A stretch of 64,000 nucleotides of DNA from NCBI GenBank assembly GCA_014654775.1, contig JACVZW010000007.1, positions 508,580 to 572,579 on the forward strand. The letters are read 5' to 3'. The DNA comes from Paracoccaceae bacterium. Its GTDB lineage: Bacteria > Pseudomonadota > Alphaproteobacteria > Rhodobacterales > Rhodobacteraceae. Shown piece by piece: positions 34,621 through 43,094 of the stretch (position 1 is the stretch's first letter; each line of letters begins with the position of its first letter). The notes below the pieces were generated by a model. The model ran no database searches and was not told the origin of the DNA. It saw nothing but the letters and a program-made list of their open reading frames with translations. A program made the position numbers and the translations under genes.

Positions 34621-36036
34621 GTGAACCGCTACCCGCGCGATTTCCGGGGCCACGGCCCCAACCCGCCCGATGCCCAATGGCCGGGGGGCGCAAAGATCGC
34701 GATCTCTCTCGTCCTCAATTACGAAGAGGGGGGCGAGAACAACCTTTTGCATGGCGATGCTCAGTCCGAAGCCTTTTTGTCCGACATCGCCGGCGCCCAG
34801 CCCTGGCCGGGACAGCGCCATTGGAACATGGAATCCCTCTACGATTACGGCGCGCGGGCGGGGTTCTGGCGGCTCCACCGCCTCTTCACCGAACGGGGCC
34901 TGCCCGTCACCATCTACGGCGTCACCTCAGCCCTCGCCCGCAACCCCGAACAGGTCGCGGCCATGAAAGCGGCAGGCTGGGAAATCGCCTCGCACGGCCT
35001 GAAATGGGTCGATCACCGCGACATGCCCGAGGATGTCGAACGCGCCCAGATCGCGGAATCCTTTCGCCTCCACGAAGAAGTCACAGGCGAAGCCCCACGC
35101 GGATGGTACACGGGCCGCTGCTCCATGAACACCGTGCGCCTTACGGCGGAAACCGCCCGCCTCGACTGGATTTCCGACACCTATGATGACGACCTGCCCT
35201 ATTGGCTGGAACTCGGCGACCGCGACCAACTCGTGATCCCCTACACGCTCGAGGCCAACGACATGCGCTTCGCCACCGCGCCGGGCTATATCGAGGGCGA
35301 ACAGTTCTTCACCTACCTTCGCGACAGTTTCGACACGCTCTATGCCGAAGGTCAGGCGGGCCGCGCCAAGATGTTCTCCATCGGCCTGCATTGCCGCCTG
35401 ATCGGCCGCCCGGGCAAGATCGCGGGCCTGATCCGCTTCCTCGACCATGCCGCCGCCCATGACGGCGTCTGGTTCGCCCGGCGCATCGACATCGCGCGCC
35501 ACTGGTCCGCCACCCAGCCCCACCGCCGCATCGAACGCCCCTCGCAAATGACCAAGGACCGTTTCGTCGCACGTTTCGGCGGCATCTTCGAACATTCGCC
35601 ATGGATCGCCGAAGGTGCATGGTCGCTCGAACTCGGCCCCGCGCACGACTGCGCCACGGGCCTGCACAATGCGCTCGCCCGCATCTTCCGCAGCGCATCG
35701 CCCGACCAGCGCCTCGCCGTGCTGCGCGCGCATCCCGATCTTGCAGGCAAACTCGCCGCCGCGAAACGCCTCACCCCCGAATCCACCGCAGAACAGGCCA
35801 GCGCCGCGCTTGACGCGCTGACAGATGACGAACGCGCCACCTTCCAGCGGCTCAACACCGCCTATGTGGCCAAGCATGGCTTCCCCTTCATCATCGCCGT
35901 GCGCGACAACAGCAAGGCCTCCATCCTGCAGGCCTTCGCCACCCGCATCGGCAACGACACTGCGACCGAATTCGTCACCGCCTGCCGACAAGTCGAACGC
36001 ATCGCCGAACTGCGCCTCAAGGACATCCTGCCATGA
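34621..36036 (+). CDS. Fused allantoinase (PuuE type) and OHCU decarboxylase
   Basis: Bifunctional enzyme of 471 residues predicted to catalyse two consecutive steps: OHCU to (S)-allantoin (C-terminal domain) and allantoin to allantoate (N-terminal domain). Residues 1 to about 300 are a polysaccharide-deacetylase/NodB-like allantoinase (LNYEEGGENN at 32-41, SHGLKWVDHRDMP at 124-136, GLHCRLIGRPGK at 255-266). Residues about 310-470 are an OHCU decarboxylase (HPDLAGKLAAAKRLTPES, His371 as catalytic His, then LNTAYVAKHGFPFIIAVR). The start is GTG, with no better ATG upstream. Coupled by ATGA to the next gene. Confidence 0.95.
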   Translation: MNRYPRDFRGHGPNPPDAQWPGGAKIAISLVLNYEEGGENNLLHGDAQSEAFLSDIAGAQPWPGQRHWNMESLYDYGARAGFWRLHRLFTERGLPVTIYGVTSALARNPEQVAAMKAAGWEIASHGLKWVDHRDMPEDVERAQIAESFRLHEEVTGEAPRGWYTGRCSMNTVRLTAETARLDWISDTYDDDLPYWLELGDRDQLVIPYTLEANDMRFATAPGYIEGEQFFTYLRDSFDTLYAEGQAGRAKMFSIGLHCRLIGRPGKIAGLIRFLDHAAAHDGVWFARRIDIARHWSATQPHRRIERPSQMTKDRFVARFGGIFEHSPWIAEGAWSLELGPAHDCATGLHNALARIFRSASPDQRLAVLRAHPDLAGKLAAAKRLTPESTAEQASAALDALTDDERATFQRLNTAYVAKHGFPFIIAVRDNSKASILQAFATRIGNDTATEFVTACRQVERIAELRLKDILP

Positions 36037-36875
36037 CCGGATATTACGCCCCGACGGGCGGCCTGCCCCCGCAGACCAGCCTGATGACCGGCCGCGCCAT
36101 CTTCACCACGGCCTATGCCTTCCTGCCCAAAGGCGTCTTCTCCGACATTGTCACCTCCTCCCTTCCCGGCTGGGCCAAGACCCGCCTCTGGCTGATCGCC
36201 CGGCCCATGACAGGCTTTTCCGAAACCTTCAGCCAATATGTGATGGAGGTCGCCCCCGGCGGCGGCTCCGACGCGCCCGATCCGGAAACGGGGGCGGAAC
36301 ACTGGCTCTTCTTCACCCACGGCCTCGCCACCCTCACCATCGGCGATCAGGCGCAAGAGGTGGAGGCGGGCTCCTATGCCTACATCCCCCCCGGCACACA
36401 CTGGACACTCCTTGCCGAAGGGTCCGAACCCACCCGCTTCCACTGGCTGCGCAAACTCTACGAACCCGCCCCCGGCCTGCCCGCGCCCGACCCGATCCTG
36501 ATCAACGAACGCGACTTGGCCCCGATCGCCATGCCCGACACGCAGGGGCGCTGGGCCACCACCCGCTTCGCCGATCCCGCCGACCTGCGCCATGACGCCC
36601 ATGTGAACATCGTCACCTTCCAGCCGGGCGGCCTGATCCCGTTTGAAGAAACCCATGTCATGGAACACGGGCTCTTCGTCCTCGAAGGCAAGGCTGTCTA
36701 CAAACTCAACACCGACTGGGTGGAGGTGGAGGCGGGCGATTTCATGTGGCTGCGCGCCTTCTGCCCGCAAGCCTGCTACGCGGCGGGACCGGGTCCCTTC
36801 CGCTATCTCCTTTACAAGGATGTCAATCGCCACGCCAAACTGCGTGGACCGGGTGCCTTCGGCCCGCCCCGGTGA
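36033..36875 (+). CDS. allE: (S)-Ureidoglycine aminohydrolase (AllE/UGHYD type)
   Basis: Two-cupin protein of 280 residues that releases ammonia from (S)-ureidoglycine to give (S)-ureidoglycolate. The manganese site of the family is readable: Glu206 and His208 in FEETHVMEHG, His212, and Gln246 in PQACYA; Tyr261 and Lys262 in LLYKDVNRH match substrate-binding positions of the plant enzyme. The first cupin (HWLFFTHGLATL) lacks this metal set. Often mislabelled allantoicase. Coupled to the allantoinase fusion and followed, after a repeat, by ureidoglycolate lyase. Confidence 0.9.
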   Translation: MTGYYAPTGGLPPQTSLMTGRAIFTTAYAFLPKGVFSDIVTSSLPGWAKTRLWLIARPMTGFSETFSQYVMEVAPGGGSDAPDPETGAEHWLFFTHGLATLTIGDQAQEVEAGSYAYIPPGTHWTLLAEGSEPTRFHWLRKLYEPAPGLPAPDPILINERDLAPIAMPDTQGRWATTRFADPADLRHDAHVNIVTFQPGGLIPFEETHVMEHGLFVLEGKAVYKLNTDWVEVEAGDFMWLRAFCPQACYAAGPGPFRYLLYKDVNRHAKLRGPGAFGPPR

Positions 36876-36895
36876 CGGCAGACAAACCGACAGCC

Positions 36896-36952
36896 CTCAT
36901 CTTCTGTCGAAAAATATCCTGCGGGGGTCCGGGGGTGCAAAACCCCCGGTCC
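36896..36952 (+). repeat. Hairpin repeat, copy A, between allE and allA
   Basis: CATCTTctgtcgAAAAATAT followed by GCGGGGGTCC and a hairpin CCGGGGGT / ACCCCCGG with a 5-base loop. It resembles the 49.5 and 60.9 kb copies (CTTCATCTTGGC, AAATACTCTC, GGGGGTCC). It lies within an operon, so if it terminates it would lower allA expression. Confidence 0.6.
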
Positions 36953-36974
36953 GACACCAGCCACAAGGCGCGAC

Positions 36975-37448
36975 ATGACCACGATCCGCACCGAACCCCT
37001 CTCCGCCGCCGCCTTCGCCCCTTTCGGCGATGTGCTCGAGGCCACGGGCGACTTCCGCCTCATCAATGCTGGCCTCTGCCGTCGTCACCATGATCGCGCC
37101 CTGCTCGACTTCGGCGCCGATGGCCGCGCAGGCCTCTCCATCTTCAAGGCCGAACCGCGCGCGCTTCCCTACCGCTTCGACCTGATAGAACGCCACCCGG
37201 AGGGAAGCCAAGCCTTCCTCCCCATGACCGCCGATCCCTTCCTCGTCATCGTGGCCGAAAGCCCCGCCCACACCCCCCGCGCCTTCCTCACCGACGGCGC
37301 GCAAGGCATCAACCTGCATCGCCGCACATGGCATGGCGTGCTCACACCCCTCTACCTCCCCGGCCTTTTCGCCGTGGTGGACAGGATCGGCACCACCCCG
37401 AACCTTGAGGAACATCGCTATCCCGCGCCATGGACCGTGATCGCCTGA
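36975..37448 (+). CDS. allA: Ureidoglycolate lyase AllA
   Basis: Cleaves (S)-ureidoglycolate to glyoxylate and urea. It has 157 residues, the family's usual size. Motifs include the N-terminal FAPFGDVLE, YRFDLIERHPEGSQAFLPM (residues 55-75) and GINLHRRTWHGVLTPL near 115, the metal/substrate segment of the cupin-like fold. Last gene of the plus-strand allantoin group; it converges on a GAPDH gene with a five-base gap. Its product glyoxylate is the substrate of the bhc-encoded cycle just downstream. Confidence 0.94.
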   Translation: MTTIRTEPLSAAAFAPFGDVLEATGDFRLINAGLCRRHHDRALLDFGADGRAGLSIFKAEPRALPYRFDLIERHPEGSQAFLPMTADPFLVIVAESPAHTPRAFLTDGAQGINLHRRTWHGVLTPLYLPGLFAVVDRIGTTPNLEEHRYPAPWTVIA

Positions 37449-37453
37449 AGCGA

Positions 37454-38428
37454 TCACCCCATCAGCCGCGCGACATCCAGCATGCGGTTGGAAAAGCCCC
37501 ATTCGTTGTCATACCAGCCGAAGACCCGCAGCATCCCCCCGGCGGTGACCCGCGTCTCCGGGCAGGCCATGACGATGCTCTCGGGCCGCGCCCTCAGATC
37601 GGTGGACACGAGCGGCCGATCCGTCGCCCCGATCACGCCCCCCGCCGCCCGCAGTGCCGCGTTCACGTCCTCCGCCGTCACCTTCCGCGCCGTCATCACC
37701 GAAAGATCGACGCAGGAGACCGAGGCCGTGGGCACCCGCACTGCAGACCCCTCGATCCGCCCCGCAATCTGCGGCAAGACCACATCCAGCAAGCGGCTGG
37801 CTGAGGTCGTCGTCGGCACCATCGACAGCGCCGCCGCCCGCGACCGCGGATAATCCGCTGCGGGCGCATCCACCGTGGGCTGGCTGCCCGTGTAGCAATG
37901 GATCGTCGTCATCGATCCCGTCACCACACCCCAATTGTCATCAATCAGCCGTGCCAGCGGCGCCAGCGCATTGGTCGTGCAAGAGGCATTGGACACGATC
38001 GCCTGCCCACCCAACACCCCTTCATTCGCCCCCAGCACCACGGTGACATCCGCCGCCTTCGACGGCCCCGACACCAGCACCCGGGCAGCGCCCGCGCGCA
38101 GGCCCCGCTCCGCCACGTCCCGCGCATCGGCGCGGCCCGTGCATTCCATCACCACATCTACCCCTGCCAGAGCGAGGGTCGAAATGTCCGGCGTCTGGTG
38201 CAGCGGGATCGCTCGCCCATCCACCACCAGAGCACCGGGTTCCAAGGCCACCGCCCCGCGCCACGGCCCAAAGACGCTGTCATATTCAAAGAGATAGGCG
38301 CACATCTCCGCCCCGGCGATGTCGTTGATCCCGACGATCTCCAGCCCCGGCCATCGCGCAGGTGTCTGCAAGGCCGCGCGAAGCACCGACCGCCCGATCC
38401 GCCCGAACCCGTTGATGAAGACGCGCAT
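37454..38428 (-). CDS. gap: Glyceraldehyde-3-phosphate dehydrogenase family protein
   Basis: NAD-dependent dehydrogenase of the GAPDH family, 324 residues. The NAD fold starts with INGFGRIGRSVL; catalytic Cys150 is in SNASCTTNALAP, and HCYTGSQPTVD and FGWYDNEWGFSNRM complete the family pattern. An erythrose-4-phosphate or GapB-like role cannot be excluded. It lies between the purine and bhc groups but is separated from bhcD by a strong terminator, so it has its own promoter. Whether it is the main glycolytic copy is not visible from this window. Confidence 0.88.
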   Translation of the reverse strand: MRVFINGFGRIGRSVLRAALQTPARWPGLEIVGINDIAGAEMCAYLFEYDSVFGPWRGAVALEPGALVVDGRAIPLHQTPDISTLALAGVDVVMECTGRADARDVAERGLRAGAARVLVSGPSKAADVTVVLGANEGVLGGQAIVSNASCTTNALAPLARLIDDNWGVVTGSMTTIHCYTGSQPTVDAPAADYPRSRAAALSMVPTTTSASRLLDVVLPQIAGRIEGSAVRVPTASVSCVDLSVMTARKVTAEDVNAALRAAGGVIGATDRPLVSTDLRARPESIVMACPETRVTAGGMLRVFGWYDNEWGFSNRMLDVARLMG

Positions 38429-38513
38429 ATGACCAAGCCTCCCCGCCCGATGCGCCAGTCAGACCATGGCCCCGCAAGGGGTTCAATGCCTGAAACGAAA
38501 TATGATCAAAACC

Positions 38514-38541
38514 GTAGGATGGGCAGTATTGCCCATCCTAC
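38514..38541 (-). terminator. Terminator of the bhcABCD operon
   Basis: A perfect 12-bp stem, GTAGGATGGGCA / TGCCCATCCTAC, with a 4-base loop, eight bases after the bhcD stop. On the minus strand it is followed by GGTTTTGATC. It separates the bhc operon from gap. Confidence 0.8.
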
Positions 38542-38548
38542 GCCAAGG

Positions 38549-39508
38549 TCAGACCGCGACCTCCACACCCAGCCCGCGCTCCCGCGCGCGCTGCACGGCC
38601 ACAGCCGCCACCGCCAGATCCTGCAACCCGACGCCAGTGCCGTCGAACAGCGTGATCTCCGCCTCCGACCGCCGCCCCGCATCCGCCCCGGTCAACACCG
38701 CACCCAAGGGCACAATCTCCCCCGCCGCCACCAGGCCTGCCGCCACGGCATGCTGCGCCTCGCCGATGCTAACTGCCTGGGCCACCTCATCGGTGTAAAG
38801 CCGCGCCTTCGCCACCAGCGCGACCTCCACCTCCTGCTTGCCCCTGGTATCCGTCCCCATGCAGGCCAGATGGGTGCCCGGCCCCACATGCGCCGCCATC
38901 AGCGACGCCGCAGGCGAAGAGGTGATGGTGATGATCGCCTCCGCCTCCATCATCCGCTCCAATCCCACCGCCTCGAAGGGAAGGCCCAGATCCGCCGCCA
39001 CCGCCGCCAGCTTGGGCAGCATTTCGGGATGCAGGTTCCATGCGATCACCCGCTCCCAATCCCTGACCCGCGCCGCCGCGCGCAGTTGGAACCCTGCCTG
39101 ATGCCCCGCCCCCACAATGCCCAGCACCCGCGCGTCTTTCCGCGCCAGCCGGTCGATGGACAAGGCCGAAGCCGCCGCCGTCCGCCGAGCCGTCAGCAGA
39201 TTGCCACCGACCATCGCCGTGGGCCGCCCACTTTCCGGATCGAACAGATAGACCGTCGATTGGTGGTTGGTGATCCCGCGGCCCGCGTTGCCGGGGAAAT
39301 ACCCCCCCGCCTTCACGCCCAGCATCCCCCCCGCCCGGTCCAGCCCGGACTTGAACCCGTATTGCCGCCCCTCCCCCAGCGCCTCACGCACCACGGGGAA
39401 GTTGTAAGCCTCCCCCCGCGCCATCGCGGCAAAGGTGGCCGCCACCGCCGTATAGGCATCCTCGGGCGAAACGAGGTCGGCAATCAGCGCCTCGGGAACG
39501 ATCAGCAT
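38549..39508 (-). CDS. bhcD: Iminosuccinate reductase BhcD
   Basis: Reduces iminosuccinate to L-aspartate with NAD(P)H, closing the beta-hydroxyaspartate cycle. It has 319 residues of the ornithine cyclodeaminase/mu-crystallin family. Family motifs are GMLGVKAGGYFPGN near residue 62, VGGNLLTARRTAAASALS near 100 and the dinucleotide motif GIVGAGHQAGFQLRA near 130. On its own it would be called an ornithine cyclodeaminase; the direct link to bhcC, bhcB and bhcA decides the name. Last gene of the operon, after a 94-base gap containing a hairpin. Confidence 0.9.
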   Translation of the reverse strand: MLIVPEALIADLVSPEDAYTAVAATFAAMARGEAYNFPVVREALGEGRQYGFKSGLDRAGGMLGVKAGGYFPGNAGRGITNHQSTVYLFDPESGRPTAMVGGNLLTARRTAAASALSIDRLARKDARVLGIVGAGHQAGFQLRAAARVRDWERVIAWNLHPEMLPKLAAVAADLGLPFEAVGLERMMEAEAIITITSSPAASLMAAHVGPGTHLACMGTDTRGKQEVEVALVAKARLYTDEVAQAVSIGEAQHAVAAGLVAAGEIVPLGAVLTGADAGRRSEAEITLFDGTGVGLQDLAVAAVAVQRARERGLGVEVAV

Positions 39509-39545
39509 AGGGCATCCTTGTCAGCAAAAGGCTTCGACCGGGCAG

Positions 39546-39570
39546 GCGGGGGGAGCCACGCTCCCCCCGC
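39546..39570 (-). repeat. Hairpin between bhcC and bhcD
   Basis: A perfect 10-bp stem GCGGGGGGAG / CTCCCCCCGC with a 5-base loop, next to a run of eight C. It looks like the hairpin half of the dispersed repeat family without the CTTCATCTTGGC end. It may set the ratio of BhcD to the other enzymes. Confidence 0.5.
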
Positions 39571-39602
39571 ACCCCCCCCTGTTTCTCAGTGTCGGACGTG
39601 GT

Positions 39603-40766
39603 TCAGTAGGCCTTCCCGCGCGCCGAGACGGGCCAGACCACCTCAACCTTCCCGTTCCGGACGCCCACATACCAGTCATGGACGTTGCAGGTCGGGTCGC
39701 AATGCCCCGGCACCAGCCGCAGCTTGTCGTTCACCTTCAGCACGCCTGCCGGATCGTCGATCACCCCGTGCTCGTCGCTGCACTTGATGTATTTCACATC
39801 CGTCCGCCCAAAGATCACCGGCAGCCCGCTGTCCACCGACTGCGCCTTCAGCCCCGCATCGCAGATCGCCCGATCCACCTTCGCATGGCTCATGACCGAG
39901 GTCAGGATGAACAGCGCGTTTTCCCACTCTCCCTGATCGATGCGCTTGCCGTCCTTGTCCAGAATGCGCCCGTAATCCGCATCCATGAAGGCGTAGGATC
40001 CGCATTGCAGCTCGTTATAGACCCCAGAGTTCCCTTCGAAATAATAGGACCCCGTGCCGCCACCGCCGACGATGTCACACTCCAGCCCCTCGGCCTTCAA
40101 CGCCTCCACCGCATCGCGCACCATGGCGACCGCGATGTCGATCTTGGCCTTGCGGTCCTCATACCTGTCCATGTGCTGCATCGCGCCCTGATAGGCCTGA
40201 ATGCCCGCGAATTTCAGCCCCGGCGCGGCGTCGATGGCCTTGGCCAAAGCCACCACCGCAGGCGTCGTCGTCACGCCACAGCGCCCCGCGCCGCAGTCGA
40301 TCTCCACCAGACATTCCACCGTTGTCCCGTGCCTCACCGCCGCCGCCGACAGGTCCGCCACATTGGCCGGATCATCGACACAGCAGATCGCCCGCGCACC
40401 CAGCTTCGGGATACGCGCCAGACGGTCGATCTTGGCCGGATCGCGCACCTGATTGCTGACCAGCACATCCTTGATGCCGCCCCGCGCAAAGACCTCCGCC
40501 TCGCTCACCTTCTGGCAGCAGACGCCCACCGATCCGCCCAGCCGTTCCTGTAGCAGGGCCACATCCACCGATTTGTGCATCTTGCCATGCACCCGGTGCC
40601 GCACGCCCATCTCCTGCGCGAACCGCCCCATCTTGACGATGTTGCGCTCCAGCGCATCCAAATCTAGCACAAGGCAGGGCGTCTGGATATCCGCCTCATC
40701 CATCCCCGGCAGCGCGGGGATATCATAGCCCACTTCCAACCCATCGAGTTTCACCGGCGCGTTCAT
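39603..40766 (-). CDS. bhcC: beta-Hydroxyaspartate aldolase BhcC
   Basis: PLP- and metal-dependent aldolase that joins glycine and glyoxylate into beta-hydroxyaspartate. It has 387 residues of the D-threonine aldolase-like/DSD1 family. The PLP-binding Lys is probably Lys62 in VHGKMHKSVD; YGA-type strand GIQAYQGAMQHM, GGGGTGSY near 245 and CGSYAFMDADYG near 265 follow, and the C-terminal metal site is PGHCDPTCN. Begins five bases after bhcB. It would be annotated as a generic D-threonine aldolase without its neighbours. Confidence 0.92.
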   Translation of the reverse strand: MNAPVKLDGLEVGYDIPALPGMDEADIQTPCLVLDLDALERNIVKMGRFAQEMGVRHRVHGKMHKSVDVALLQERLGGSVGVCCQKVSEAEVFARGGIKDVLVSNQVRDPAKIDRLARIPKLGARAICCVDDPANVADLSAAAVRHGTTVECLVEIDCGAGRCGVTTTPAVVALAKAIDAAPGLKFAGIQAYQGAMQHMDRYEDRKAKIDIAVAMVRDAVEALKAEGLECDIVGGGGTGSYYFEGNSGVYNELQCGSYAFMDADYGRILDKDGKRIDQGEWENALFILTSVMSHAKVDRAICDAGLKAQSVDSGLPVIFGRTDVKYIKCSDEHGVIDDPAGVLKVNDKLRLVPGHCDPTCNVHDWYVGVRNGKVEVVWPVSARGKAY

Positions 40767-40770
40767 ATCC

Positions 40771-41742
40771 TCACCCCTTCATCCAAGGCAGCCTGTCCAG
40801 ATCCACATTCCCACCGGTCAGAATCACTCCGACCCGCTTGCCCCGGAACCGATCCGGGTTCTTCAGGATCACGGCCAGCGGCACGGAACAGCTGGCCTCG
40901 ATCACGATCTTCATCCGCTTCCAGTGCAGCTTCATCGCCTCCACAATCTCCTCCTCCGTCGCGGTCAGGACATCGGTCGCGTAGGTTTTCACGAAATGCC
41001 AAGTCAGCTCCTTCAGCGGCACCTTCAACCCGTCGGCCACCGTATCGGGCGCATCATCCGCAATGATATGGCCCGCCCGGAAACTGCGCGCCGCATCATC
41101 GGCGTTCAGCGGCTCGGCCGCGAAAATCTCCACCTTGGGCGCGATGGCCGACAGCGTCAGGCAGGTGCCCGAAATCATCCCGCCCCCGCCGATCGGGGCC
41201 ACCACAGCGTCCAGCCCCTCTACCTGCTCCATCAACTCGCGTGAACAGGTCCCTTGCCCGGCGATCACGCGCGGATCGTTGTAGGGATGCACGAAATCCG
41301 CCCCCGTGCGCGCCTGCACCTCGGCAAAGACCGCCTCGCGGCTGGACGTCGACGGCTCGCATTCCACGATCACCCCGCCATAGCCGCGCACCGCATCCTT
41401 CTTGGCCTGCGGCGCCGTCCTCGGCATCACCACTGTACAGGGAATCCCCCGCCGTCCCGCCGCATAGGAAAGGCTTAACGCATGGTTCCCGCTGGAATGC
41501 GTGGCCACCCCGCGCTCCAGCTGATCCTCGCGCAGACCGAAGACGGCATTCGACGCCCCCCGCACCTTAAACGCCCCGGCCTTCTGGAAGTTCTCGCATT
41601 TGAAGAACAGCTCCGCCCCGGTCAGTTCGTTCAGGAAGGACGAGGTCAATACCGGGGTCCGGTGGATATGTGGCGCGATCCGCGCATGGGCCGCCACCAC
41701 ATCCTCATAGGTTGGCACGCTCAATCCCTGAAAATCCTTCAT
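40771..41742 (-). CDS. bhcB: beta-Hydroxyaspartate dehydratase BhcB
   Basis: PLP enzyme that removes water from beta-hydroxyaspartate to give iminosuccinate. It has 323 residues of the threonine dehydratase/serine racemase fold. PLP Lys59 is in AFKVRGASNA; the substrate loop is SSGNHALSLSYAA near 85 and the phosphate loop GGGGMISGTCL near 184; the cofactor-facing LTGGNVD is at the C-terminus. It begins 10 bases after bhcA. Read alone it would be called threonine dehydratase. Confidence 0.92.
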   Translation of the reverse strand: MKDFQGLSVPTYEDVVAAHARIAPHIHRTPVLTSSFLNELTGAELFFKCENFQKAGAFKVRGASNAVFGLREDQLERGVATHSSGNHALSLSYAAGRRGIPCTVVMPRTAPQAKKDAVRGYGGVIVECEPSTSSREAVFAEVQARTGADFVHPYNDPRVIAGQGTCSRELMEQVEGLDAVVAPIGGGGMISGTCLTLSAIAPKVEIFAAEPLNADDAARSFRAGHIIADDAPDTVADGLKVPLKELTWHFVKTYATDVLTATEEEIVEAMKLHWKRMKIVIEASCSVPLAVILKNPDRFRGKRVGVILTGGNVDLDRLPWMKG

Positions 41743-41752
41743 TGCCGCCCCC

Positions 41753-42943
41753 TCACTCCGCCGCCATGGCCATCGGCACCGCCGACCCGCGATAGAACTC
41801 CGCCGCCGCCGCCACGCCCGATCCCAGCCGAACACCCCAGCCCAGATCGGCCATGCACATTTCGGCCGTGGCAAGGCCACCCAGCACCATCACATCCGTC
41901 AGCATCCCCAGATGCCCGATGCGGAACACCTTCCCCGCCACCTCGCCCAGCCCCACCCCGAAGGCCACGCCGTATTTCTCCGCCGCCAGTTTCACGATGT
42001 CCGTGCCATTGCACCCGGCAGGCACCACCACCGCCGTCACCGTATCGGAATACAGATCGCTTGATGCCGCGCAGGGCCGCATCCCCCATGCCGCCACCGC
42101 ACGCCGAACCCCTTCCGCCAACCGCGCATGGCGGGCATAGACCTGATCCAGTCCCTCCTCCTCCAGCATCTCGACGGATTTCGCGAGACCGGCGATCAAC
42201 CCGACCGCCGGCGTGTAAGGATAGCCACCGCCCGCATAGCTTTTAAGCATGTCGCGGAAATCAAAGAAGGTCCGGGGAAGCGTCGCCCCCTCCATCGCCG
42301 CCAGCGCCTTGTCGGACACCCCAAGGATCGCCAGACCCGCCGGCAGCATGAATCCCTTCTGGCTGCCCGCCACGGCGATATCTACTCCCCATCCGGCCAT
42401 GTCAAAGGGCATCGACCCGATCGACGACACGCCATCCACAAACAGCATCGCCCCATGCCCCGCAGCATCCATGGCGCGCCGTATCCCGGCGATATCCGAA
42501 CGCACCCCCGTCGCCGTCTCGTTATGCGTGGCCAGCACCGCCTTGATCCGGCCTGCCTTGTCCGCCCGCAGCGCCGCCTCGATCGCCGCCACGGGCGCGC
42601 CCTGCCCCCAAGGCGTCTCGATGATCTCCACCTCCAGCCCATGCCGCTGGCACAGATCGATCCAGCGATGGCTGAACATCCCGAACCGCGCGGCCAGAAC
42701 CCGATCCCCCGGCGACAGCGTGTTGGTGATCGCGGCCTCCCAGCCGCCCGTCCCGGTCGACGGCAGGATGATCACCTCGCCCCCCGCCATCCCCAGCACC
42801 CGCCGCACACCCGCCGCCGCAGGCCGGAACAGCTTGCCGAAGGCGGCAGAGCGGTGGTCCAGCGTCGGCATGTCGCAGGCTTTGCGGATCGCCTCGGGGA
42901 TATTGGTCGGACCGGGAATGAAGACGGGATTCTGAAAGGACAT
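41753..42943 (-). CDS. bhcA: Aspartate-glyoxylate aminotransferase BhcA
   Basis: Transfers the amino group from aspartate to glyoxylate, giving glycine and oxaloacetate, the net product of the cycle. It has 396 residues of the serine-glyoxylate aminotransferase family. PLP Lys196 is in VAGSQKGFMLPAG; FIPGPTNIPEAIR at residues 8-20, STGTGGWEAAI near 62 and GYPYTPAV later match the family. The chosen ATG has GAGGTGG upstream; the in-frame start 24 codons earlier falls in the intergenic operator region. First gene of the bhc operon, divergent from bhcR. Confidence 0.93.
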   Translation of the reverse strand: MSFQNPVFIPGPTNIPEAIRKACDMPTLDHRSAAFGKLFRPAAAGVRRVLGMAGGEVIILPSTGTGGWEAAITNTLSPGDRVLAARFGMFSHRWIDLCQRHGLEVEIIETPWGQGAPVAAIEAALRADKAGRIKAVLATHNETATGVRSDIAGIRRAMDAAGHGAMLFVDGVSSIGSMPFDMAGWGVDIAVAGSQKGFMLPAGLAILGVSDKALAAMEGATLPRTFFDFRDMLKSYAGGGYPYTPAVGLIAGLAKSVEMLEEEGLDQVYARHARLAEGVRRAVAAWGMRPCAASSDLYSDTVTAVVVPAGCNGTDIVKLAAEKYGVAFGVGLGEVAGKVFRIGHLGMLTDVMVLGGLATAEMCMADLGWGVRLGSGVAAAAEFYRGSAVPMAMAAE

Positions 42944-43094
42944 ATCGGCCACCTCGGTTGGGGATAGGCGCAAGCTACCCCCCGCAAACCCATCACACAA
43001 TTTTTTCGAAAACATTTTTCATTACCTTGAAATCCAATCATCCCCTCATAAAATCAAAAGCTTGCGCTTTTTCATGTGAACCGGACGCTTCTTC
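42944..43094. promoter_or_regulatory. Divergent bhcA/bhcR promoter region
   Basis: This 151-base gap is notably AT-rich in the middle. It contains the palindrome TTTTCGAAAA (43003-43012) and the inverted repeat AAAAGC-TTGC-GCTTTT (43056-43071), both candidates for BhcR binding. In Paracoccus BhcR is a glyoxylate-responsive regulator of the bhc promoter. Confidence 0.6.
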
